8,963 nt of DNA from JBDKGV01 sp039798005 (GTDB lineage Bacteria > Fibrobacterota > Fibrobacteria > UBA5070). The notes beneath the pieces were generated by a model. It was not told the origin of the DNA. It did not search any database and saw nothing but the letters and a program-made list of their open reading frames with translations. The translations under genes were made by a program, and so were the position numbers. Shown piece by piece: positions 1 through 6,359 of this stretch (its first letter is position 1; every line of letters starts with the position of its first letter). The stretch is from positions 1-8,963 of the forward strand of contig JBDKGV010000138.1 of assembly GCA_039798005.1 (NCBI GenBank), given 5' to 3'.

Positions 1-1512
1 AATGTCCTCCATCCGGGAGGTCACGAAGTCGCCGGTGCGGGTGATCTGGTTGAAGATCGGCCCCAGAGCTCCACCCCGCTTGCCAAGCTTGCTGGCAAAG
101 ACGATGCCGTTGAGCGAGATGAGCTGGATCGATTCCTTGTCGTCCTGGACCCGCAGGTAGGTCTGCTTGTTGATCTCCGGGATGATGCGCGAATCCATCA
201 GCTCCTCGGCCGTGATTCCAATTCCCTCAGGCGGAACCGCCAGTTCAAAGAGGTGCGCCTTGGGCACGATCACATGCGAGCTCCACCCCAGGCCACGGTA
301 ATCGAGGTAGCCGTCGGTGCATGCGGAAAAGATGGCCGACTCCACTCCCTCAAACACCATGTACTGGGCGGCGCGTTCCCCGGCGCCAAGGCAACGGTTG
401 ATCCGCGGCAGGTGGGCCACGGTTCCCGCCTTGAGACAGATCGGATCCGTCGAGGCGATCACCGTTCCTTCCCGGTCGGTGAAGAGGGAATACGCCCCTT
501 CGACGACATCTCCGGCGGCATCGCGAGGCATGTACTCCTCGAGAATCAGGGCCGCTTCGCCTTGGAAGTCGAAGAAGACGCCCATGGCCCCGACAGCCCG
601 CCCGTTCTCATGCGAGGCCTCGCGCACCGCGGTCGCGTACACCAGCGACCTGCGCATCTCCACTTGGGAGACACCGAGATCCTGGGCATGGTACTCCGTG
701 CCGTTGCGCGTCTCCAGAGCATGGAGGAACCAGCCTTCCTGCGAAACGTCCATCCCCAGCACCCGCGCCCGCTGGTCGGGGTTGGCGTTGGCCAGCACCA
801 CCCCTTCCCTTGAAGCAAGGACGATGTCGCGGTAGAGCGTGTAGGAATGCCGGATGTCCTCAAGCCTTGCGCACGAAAATTGGATCGACCCATCCAATTC
901 GATGAGACTTTTCGCAAAGGCCTCCGCCTGGGCCCGGAACGACTTCTCGGTGCGCTTGGCCCGCCAGGTGTCGAACCTTGCGCGGAAGGCCTGCAAGCCC
1001 TCGGTGCGCATCACCGAAGGGATGTCGGAGAGTTCGGGAAGTTCATCCTTGACCTGGGATCCTTCGTTTGCGCGATGCTCGGACAGCAAGCGCGCCTGCT
1101 CGCACACCCGCGCCCAGATGGCAAGACAGGCGGAGAAGGCCGTCTCGAGCGCCCACCAGCGCACATCGCAGGTCCGCTCGAGCAGGTTGCGGTCAAGGGT
1201 ATTGATCTTGTTGTAGGCCGTGGTGGTGAGGATCGACCGATGCAACGCCTCCTTGGCCACGTAGTACTGGTCGAAGAGCTTCTTGGTCACCTCAAGGAGG
1301 TCGCCGGAGAAGGATTCCACCCGCTTCATCAGTTCGGTGATCTGCTCCTGCTCGGTCGGACTTTCGGAAATCTCCACCGCCGTCGATTCGCCTTGGTTGC
1401 AAACCGGAAGCAAGCCGTTGAGCTCACTCACGATGCGCTCGTAGAATTCGCGGTGCTCGAAACGGATCGCCGGATCGAAGATGCTGAAACGTTTTTGGGC
1501 AATGTTTTTCAC
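1..1512 (-). CDS. Soluble Cache-domain chemotaxis sensor, C-terminus outside window (partial)
   Basis: The visible 504 codons give a protein with no signal peptide and no membrane segment, so it should be cytoplasmic. Residues 1-120 look helical and include a striking CDVRWW at 115-120. Residues about 220-325 read like a Cache/PAS-type sensor fold: VLASREGVVLAN at 231-242, a GWFLHAL segment at 260-266, and GAMGVFFDF at 308-316. A second similar lobe, YSLFTDREGTVIAST, is at 341-355, suggesting a double-Cache arrangement. The GTG start is chosen because AAGGAGG lies 7 bases upstream and because it overlaps the cheW stop in a GTGA, typical of translational coupling. Position behind cheA and cheW makes it a likely receptor or input protein for that kinase. 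No methyl-accepting signalling hairpin is visible in this part; it could lie beyond the left edge. The Cache reading rests on motif appearance only, and the ligand is unknown. Confidence 0.72.
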   Translation of the reverse strand, partial: MKNIAQKRFSIFDPAIRFEHREFYERIVSELNGLLPVCNQGESTAVEISESPTEQEQITELMKRVESFSGDLLEVTKKLFDQYYVAKEALHRSILTTTAYNKINTLDRNLLERTCDVRWWALETAFSACLAIWARVCEQARLLSEHRANEGSQVKDELPELSDIPSVMRTEGLQAFRARFDTWRAKRTEKSFRAQAEAFAKSLIELDGSIQFSCARLEDIRHSYTLYRDIVLASREGVVLANANPDQRARVLGMDVSQEGWFLHALETRNGTEYHAQDLGVSQVEMRRSLVYATAVREASHENGRAVGAMGVFFDFQGEAALILEEYMPRDAAGDVVEGAYSLFTDREGTVIASTDPICLKAGTVAHLPRINRCLGAGERAAQYMVFEGVESAIFSACTDGYLDYRGLGWSSHVIVPKAHLFELAVPPEGIGITAEELMDSRIIPEINKQTYLRVQDDKESIQLISLNGIVFASKLGKRGGALGPIFNQITRTGDFVTSRMEDI

Positions 1513-1991
1513 GACAATTCCTCCTTGCGGGGCATCAGGTCTTCGATCAGGTGAGGGATGGAGATGAGGGTCATCAGGCGGTCTCCCAACTTCATGACGC
1601 CCTCGACATGGCGCTCGCCCACATGCGCAGGTGGCGGATGGAATTCCAAGCGCTGTCCATCGACGATGCCGTGCACCTCGTCCACCAACAGGACAAGCGT
1701 CTCACAGTGGGAATCCAAGCCCAGTTCACGGGCCTGGCGAGGAAGCGTCGAGGTCGTCTCCAGCACGATGAACTTGCAACGCTCGCGGCAACGGGCGATC
1801 GCCTCGGGACCCAGGAGCGCCCGCCGCAGGTCCAGAGCCACGGCCGTTCGCCCCCGCAAATTGACCAGACCCGCCACCCGGGCGTCGTGGCCCGGGACGG
1901 GAAAGATCTCCACGGGCTTTCCGATTTCCTGAACCAACGCCACCGGGATGGCAAACAGATCGTCCCCGATCAGGAAGGCTGCATATTCCAT
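1509..1991 (-). CDS. cheW: CheW-type chemotaxis coupling protein
   Basis: This 160-residue protein has the size and fold signature of CheW, the adaptor that joins chemoreceptors to the CheA kinase. Visible signatures are the opening strand FLIGDDLFAIPV with the following VQEIGKPVEI, the core GLVNLRGRTAVALDL near residues 40-54, and LVLLVDEVHGIV near 100-111, which are typical of the two five-stranded barrels. The ATG at 1991 is preferred over an upstream in-frame start because GGAGAA lies 5 bases before it and the longer version would extend back into cheA. It begins 2 bases after the cheA stop and ends overlapping the start of the Cache sensor gene, so the three genes are almost certainly one transcript. 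CheW could couple the soluble sensor to CheA. Conserved in family; the exact receptor is inferred. Confidence 0.93.
   Translation of the reverse strand: MEYAAFLIGDDLFAIPVALVQEIGKPVEIFPVPGHDARVAGLVNLRGRTAVALDLRRALLGPEAIARCRERCKFIVLETTSTLPRQARELGLDSHCETLVLLVDEVHGIVDGQRLEFHPPPAHVGERHVEGVMKLGDRLMTLISIPHLIEDLMPRKEELS
1520..1526 (-). promoter_or_regulatory. Ribosome binding site of the Cache sensor gene, inside cheW
   Basis: AAGGAGG on the minus strand lies 7 bases before the GTG start and within the last codons of cheW. It settles the GTG as the start and supports coupled translation of the two genes. Confidence 0.75.
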
Positions 1992-1993
1992 GC

Positions 1994-4644
1994 TTATTCT
2001 CCGTTCCGAGCCGATGCGGTCCCAAGCAGGCGATCGAGGCATCGCAGCACCTTGTCCTTGTCCAGCTTGATCTCGTAGGCGTCAAACCCCGCCTCGAATC
2101 CCTTCTGCATGTTCGCCTCCCCTTCGAGGGAAGTCAGCGCCATGACCGGGATCCGGGCCAAGCGCGGGTCGGACTTGATCATCGAGACGAGCTGATACCC
2201 GTTCATCACGGGCATCTCGATATCGGACACGACCACATCGTACCCGGTGGGGTTGCGTGCCAGTTCCTCGATGGCTTCACGGCCATTGACCACCGCAAGC
2301 ACGCTGCGGATCCCGTGGGACCGGAAATACTGGACCACGAGCTGACGGAAGAAGAGCTGATCCTCCGCCAGCAGGATGCGGCACTGCTGCAGACTCTGCC
2401 GCACATCGGTGCGATAGCGGTCGGGGTCCGACTTGTGAAGCAGGGAATAGATGTCGATCAGGCTGATCAGGCGTCCATCCCGGAAGAAGGTCCCCATGAT
2501 CCCCTTCTCATCGGCTTCCTTGGTGTTGATGTCCTCCCCGAGCACGAGCGTCCCTTCGATCTTCCCGACCACCAGCGCCATCGGGTAGGTCAATCGGGAA
2601 GGCGTCAGGACCACGAAGCTGCGTCGCGCAGGATCCATGGCGGTGATGTCCAAGTGCTTGTCCAGGCGCAGGAGGGGAATGCTCGCCCCGTGGCGCTGGA
2701 TGAACTCACGCGAGCCCACGCGGCGGATGTCATCCACCGTGCAGCGATCCACCTCGGAGAGGAGATTGACGGGGATCGCAAAGTATTCGCCCTCGGCACA
2801 GGAGAAGACCACGACCCTCTGCTCGACCTCGGGATTCGAGGATCGACCGATGTGCGCGCTCAGGACCCGGCTTCGATCGGAAAAATCCAAGCCCGCCATC
2901 TCGACCATGCCGCCGATGTCCAGGATCAGGGAGACGGTCCCGTTTCCAAGGATGGTGGAACCGGCAAAGACCCGGCGCCCCTTGAGCAGCTCCGGCGGCC
3001 GCCGCACCACGATCTCCTCCGTCCCCACGATCCTGTCCACCAGGACACCGAACCAGTTGTGCTTGTAGTGAAGGACGATCAGAAGCTCGCTGCGCATCCG
3101 GCGATCCGCGCCACGGCGGCGTTCATCATGGGAGTCGAGTTCGGCACCGCCCCGCCGGTCGAACAAATGCCCCCGCCGCTCCTTCCCGATCTCCCCCACG
3201 GCAGTGAGATAGGTACGCGGAATCCCCAGGATGTCCTCGAGATGCACAAGCGGGATCACCTTGTCGCGCAGCTTGAACACTTCGCGCCCGTGGACCTTCT
3301 CGATCCGTTCGCGGCGATCCTCCCCCGTGAGGCGCACCACCTCGTTCACCGCCATCTGGGGAATGGCCAGGGTATGATTCCCGATGCCCACGATCAATCC
3401 TGAGATCACCGAGGAGTTCACCATGGCTTGGGTCAGAGGGATGCTGATGGAGACCACGGTTCCCTTGCCGGGCCGGGAGGAGACCTCGACGGCGCATCCC
3501 ATCCGCACCAGATTGGTCTTGACCACATCCATTCCCACGCCACGCCCGGACACTTCGTTGGCCACGTCGCGGGTCGAAAAGCCCGGATGAAAGATGTACC
3601 CGACCAGTTCCTTCTCGGAAAGTTTGGCGGCCTCCTCGATGGAGGCCAAACCCTTCTCCACGATCTTCACCCGCACCCGTTCATGGTCGATGCCACGCCC
3701 GTCGTCCTCCACCTCGATCATGATCTGACCACTCTCGTGAAGGGCCCGCAGCGAAACGGTCCCCACCACCTGCTTGCCGGCAAGCGAGCGTTCTTCGGCC
3801 GTTTCCAGGCCATGATCGACGCAGTTGCGCACCAGGTGGGTCAAGGGATCGGACAGTCCTTCCAGAACGGTCCGGTCCAGCTCCAGCTCGCCGCCGTCGA
3901 TCGAGATCTCCACCTTCTTGCCCAATTGCTGGGAAAGGTCGCGCACGGTGCGCCGGTAGCGTTCGAACAGGACTCCCACATTCTGCATGCGCGTCCGGAT
4001 CACATGCTGGTGCAGGCGGGTGATGCTGCGGGACAAGCCTTTGAAGACCGGATCCTCGCGATGGCGGGTGATGAGCTGATTGCGCCCGAGCACCACCTCC
4101 CCGATCAGCTCCAGGAGTTGATCCAGCACATCCACCCCGATGCGGATGGTGGCCGGTCCTGCGGTGGCCATGACCGCTGGAGCTTGGGCCACTGCGGGCG
4201 TTGCGGCGGTCGGCGCCATTGCCGGCACTTGGATTTCGACATCCTCGGAGCTTGTGCCTTCCGGGACGCTGCCCTGCAATTGCGCCTCAAGACATGCCTT
4301 CAGTTCCGAGACGTCACTCCCTGCCCGAGGTCCTCCCGATCCAGCATCTGAAGCAAGGTGTCGGTGGTCTTGAGCAGCAGATCCACAAGCGGTGCCGTAA
4401 CCGGAATGTCTCCGTCGCGAACCCGCGACATGAGCGACTCGCCCACATGGGCCAAGCCCCCCAGGACGGTGAGCTGGAAAAAGCCCGAGGCCCCCTTGAC
4501 CGTGTGGATGGCCCTGAACAACCCGTTGAGCGTCTCGGAGTCGGCGCCGGTTTCCAAGGCCAGCAAGTTCCGCTGCGCCAATTCCAGATTTTCCCGGCTC
4601 TCCACGACAAAACCGTCGAGGAGTTCCCTGGTTTCCGTGTCCAT
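1994..4644 (-). CDS. cheA: Hybrid CheA histidine kinase with two CheW-like domains and a receiver; frameshifted as sequenced
   Basis: CheA autophosphorylates a histidine under receptor control and passes the phosphate to response regulators. Numbering assumes one missing base at 4319-4321, which gives 883 residues. The HPt domain is residues 1-110, with phospho-acceptor His47 in AIHTVKGASGFF. A Pro/Ala-rich linker (about 130-165) follows and no P2 domain is evident. Dimerisation helices start near 166 (RIGVDVLDQLL). The ATPase has the N box NCVDHG (about 274), DDGRGID (about 314), FHPGFST (about 352) and GRGVGMD (about 367). A first CheW-like domain (about 409-584) carries an unusual Arg/Asp/Glu-rich insert near 477-520, and a second spans about 609-739. 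The C-terminal receiver (754-883) has acidic E761/D762, phospho-acceptor Asp808 in SDIEMPVMNG, Thr838 and Lys860. ATG 4644 follows GGAG by 5 bases. As read, the HPt frame stops at 4300 and the kinase frame lacks a good start of its own. The gene is either a pseudogene, an assembly error, or a split or recoded gene. Confidence 0.9.
4319..4321 (-). other. Apparent -1 frameshift site in cheA (GGG run)
   Basis: Upstream of this point the HPt domain reads in the frame of ATG 4644 and ends ...LDREDLGQG before running to a TGA at 4302-4300. Downstream, the linker and kinase read in the frame displaced by one base, beginning SDVSELKACLEAQ. Adding one G to the GGG run joins them as GQGSDVSEL without disturbing either domain. 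There is no canonical X-XXY-YYZ slippery heptamer here, which favours a lost base in a homopolymer, real or from sequencing, over programmed frameshifting. Confidence 0.8.
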
Positions 4645-4741
4645 CGGGGCTCCGCCTATGTGATTGGGTGAACGATCGGTTCATTATCACCCCACTCACC
4701 CCACCACGCAACATAAAGATGAGAAAAAGAACCGAACATCC

Positions 4742-4775
4742 TTTATGTGACATTCGCGTTGTCAGATTCTGTCAA
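4742..4775 (-). promoter_or_regulatory. Possible promoter and operator elements upstream of cheA
   Basis: On the minus strand a perfect TTGACA (4775-4770) stands upstream of cheA. Just downstream is an inverted repeat, TGACA-7-TGTCA (4764-4748), followed by CATAAA (4747-4742). The distance from TTGACA to CATAAA is 22 bases, too long for a standard sigma-70 promoter, and the hexamer at the ideal spacing (TGTCAC) is poor. The inverted repeat could be an operator. This is suggestive only. Confidence 0.25.
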
Positions 4776-4789
4776 TCATCCGTTGGAAT

Positions 4790-4806
4790 GAAGGGCGCCT
4801 CCCTTC
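4790..4806. repeat. Small inverted repeat GAAGGG-5-CCCTTC
   Basis: A perfect 6-base-pair stem with a 5-base loop lies in the 267-base gap between the methyltransferase stop and cheA. It has no following T-run on either strand, so it is not a classical terminator. It could form an RNA hairpin in transcripts continuing from the methyltransferase gene toward cheA. Confidence 0.35.
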
Positions 4807-4878
4807 GGGTCGGGCTGCCTGCCGGGCCTCCTCGCCATGCGCAAAGAGGTTTGTGCCATGCAGGCTGCGGGGTCCCGT

Positions 4879-4906
4879 CCCTGCGGGCGGCATCCCTGGC
4901 GCAGGG
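4879..4906 (-). terminator. GC-rich stem-loop just after the methyltransferase stop
   Basis: A perfect 7-base inverted repeat (CCCTGCG / CGCAGGG, arms 4879-4885 and 4900-4906, 14-base loop) begins 5 bases after the methyltransferase stop codon. A shorter competing hairpin, CCCTG-CGC-CAGGG, occupies 4894-4906. There is no U-tract, so intrinsic termination is uncertain. The position right behind the gene suggests a transcript 3' end or an mRNA-stabilising structure that could separate the methyltransferase from the cheA operon. Confidence 0.35.
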
Positions 4907-4911
4907 CGACC

Positions 4912-6243
4912 TCAGTCCAGCGTGATCCCGTTCGTCTCCACGTACTTGGCGATCCGGGGCTTCAGCATCCTTGCCACCGCCGCGAAGACCGGCACCGCCA
5001 CGGAATTGCCGAACTGCTTGTAGGCCTGGGTGTCCGAGACCGGGATCCGGAAGCGGCTCTCCCCTTTCCGGTCGAAGCCCATCAGGCGCGAGCATTCGCG
5101 CGGGGTCAGGCGCCGAGGCCGGTTCTTCAGGTTCGTCGGGTGATCGAAGGGCCGCGAATCCTTGAAACCGCGGTCGATCAGGATCTCCGATCCGTCCTTG
5201 TAGTAGCGCGCCGACAAGGTCCGCGTGGTCATGGTTTCGTCCACCAGACCGAAGCCGAATCCGTTGCCCTTCTCCTTGTGCTTCATCGCGTAGTAGTACA
5301 GGTATTCCCAAAGCCGGGGGGTCAGGATGTAGGCCGGATCCTCGGGGTCGAGCACATCGGCAAGCACCGGTTTGCGCTCGGGAAACTGCTCCTTGATGTC
5401 GGCCAAGGTGAAGCCTTCGTGCAGGTCGAGATCCTTGCGGAACCCCACCAGCACGATGCGCTCGCGGTGCTGTGGAACGAAATGGACGGCGTCGATGATC
5501 TTCGGGTCATGGGTCCCGTCATGCTCCACGTCGGCGACGTGATACCCCAACTCGTCCAAGGCCTTCAGGATCACATTGAAGGTCTTGCCCTTGTCGTGGC
5601 TCTTGAGATTCTTGACGTTCTCCAAGAGAAAGAACGGCGGACGGCGCGCCTTCAGGATGCGCGCGACATCGAAGAAGAGCGTCCCTTGGGTGTCGCATTC
5701 GAAGCCATGCTTCCGGCCCAGGGAATTCTTCTTGGACACTCCCGCGATGGAAAACGGCTGGCAGGGAAATCCCGCCAACAGCACTTCGTGCTCGGGAATC
5801 ACGCTGCGGATATGCTCGTAGGCCTGATCCTCGCTCATCTCCTGATTCGCCGAGCAGGTCACCTCGCGGATGTCGGCATTGAACACGTGGTGCGGCCCGG
5901 CCGGATGGTTGGCCTTGTAGGTCTTGACCGCGAACGGGTTCCATTCGCTGGTGAACACGCACTCCCCGCCGATGTCGCTGAAGCCCTGACGGATCCCTCC
6001 GATGCCCGCGAACAGGTCGACGAAACGGAAGGACTTGGGCCGCTTGTCCGGAGCCGGAAGCAGACCTTGCAATTGCTTGGCTTCCTTGCGCGAGAGCGTC
6101 TTTTCGCACTTGCCGTTGACCCAGCGGTTGATGGCCTCGCGCGTCCATTCCCCGGGGGAGACCTTGTTCAGTTCCGCCGCGACATGCGCCTGATCCCAGA
6201 TCTCCATCACCTTGCCAAGCAGCTCCAGATCACTCACAGCCAT
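4912..6243 (-). CDS. dcm: DNA (cytosine-5) methyltransferase, Dcm/M.EcoRII type (probable CCWGG)
   Basis: This 443-residue protein transfers a methyl group from S-adenosylmethionine to C5 of cytosine in DNA. All key C5-methyltransferase motifs are visible: motif I DLFAGIGG (76-83), motif IV GFPCQPFS (158-165) with catalytic Cys161, motif VI ENV (208-210), motif VIII QHRERI (258-263), motif IX RRLTPREC (377-384) and motif X QFGNSV (410-415). Segments such as VSKKNSLGR, LKSHDKGKTF, LSARYYKDG and IPVSDTQAY closely match what I recall of Dcm and M.EcoRII, whose target is CCWGG; specificity here is inferred from that resemblance. The N-terminal 70 residues resemble the M.EcoRII leader; WTREAINRWVNGK looks like a helix-turn-helix, which in M.EcoRII-type enzymes represses its own promoter. 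ATG 6243 is chosen because AGAGGAG lies a few bases upstream. It is divergent from the endonuclease gene and should protect the host from it. Confidence 0.95.
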   Translation of the reverse strand: MAVSDLELLGKVMEIWDQAHVAAELNKVSPGEWTREAINRWVNGKCEKTLSRKEAKQLQGLLPAPDKRPKSFRFVDLFAGIGGIRQGFSDIGGECVFTSEWNPFAVKTYKANHPAGPHHVFNADIREVTCSANQEMSEDQAYEHIRSVIPEHEVLLAGFPCQPFSIAGVSKKNSLGRKHGFECDTQGTLFFDVARILKARRPPFFLLENVKNLKSHDKGKTFNVILKALDELGYHVADVEHDGTHDPKIIDAVHFVPQHRERIVLVGFRKDLDLHEGFTLADIKEQFPERKPVLADVLDPEDPAYILTPRLWEYLYYYAMKHKEKGNGFGFGLVDETMTTRTLSARYYKDGSEILIDRGFKDSRPFDHPTNLKNRPRRLTPRECSRLMGFDRKGESRFRIPVSDTQAYKQFGNSVAVPVFAAVARMLKPRIAKYVETNGITLD

Positions 6244-6359
6244 CTCATCTCCTCTGGGTCAATCCTGTGACAAGATAGCACAAGTCAGATAGGGTCTTCC
6301 CTTGGGAGGAAACCCGGCCAAATTGTTACGCTTCCAGAATCACCGCATCCTTCCACCGA
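6244..6359. promoter_or_regulatory. Divergent control region of the restriction-modification genes
   Basis: Promoters for both genes should lie in these 116 bases. On the minus strand TGC-TATCTT (6280-6272) looks like an extended -10 box placed about 30 bases before the methyltransferase ATG, without a clear -35. Short direct repeats, ACAAG at 6270-6274 and 6280-6284 and AGATAG at 6273-6278 and 6287-6292, cover that box and could bind a regulator such as the methyltransferase N-terminus. On the plus strand GGGAGGA (6304-6310) looks like a strong ribosome binding site, but no start codon in the endonuclease frame follows at the right distance. No plus-strand promoter is convincing, and no control-protein gene is present. 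Confidence 0.4.

Noticed and set aside
4305..4335. Programmed -1 ribosomal frameshifting in cheA
   Set aside because: There is no X-XXY-YYZ slippery heptamer and no obvious downstream pseudoknot; a missing base in the G-run is simpler. Kept only as a remote alternative.
2315..4351. Long plus-strand open frames opposite cheA
   Set aside because: They are His/Asp/Gly/Arg-rich shadows of a GC-rich minus-strand gene with recognised domains, and lack any family motif.
4322..4753. N-terminal 145 residues of the long open frame that includes the CheA kinase
   Set aside because: It is Arg/Gly/His-rich nonsense, while the overlapping frame from 4644 encodes a clear HPt domain with ribosome binding site. 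The long frame is only accidentally open upstream of the frameshift.
4840..4860. Possible sigma-54 promoter (TGGCAC on the minus strand followed by TTTGC)
   Set aside because: The spacing between the GG and GC elements is 13 bases rather than 10.
4837..6270. 477-codon plus-strand open frame opposite the methyltransferase
   Set aside because: It mirrors the whole methyltransferase gene, whose motifs I-X are unambiguous on the minus strand; no recognisable protein signature.
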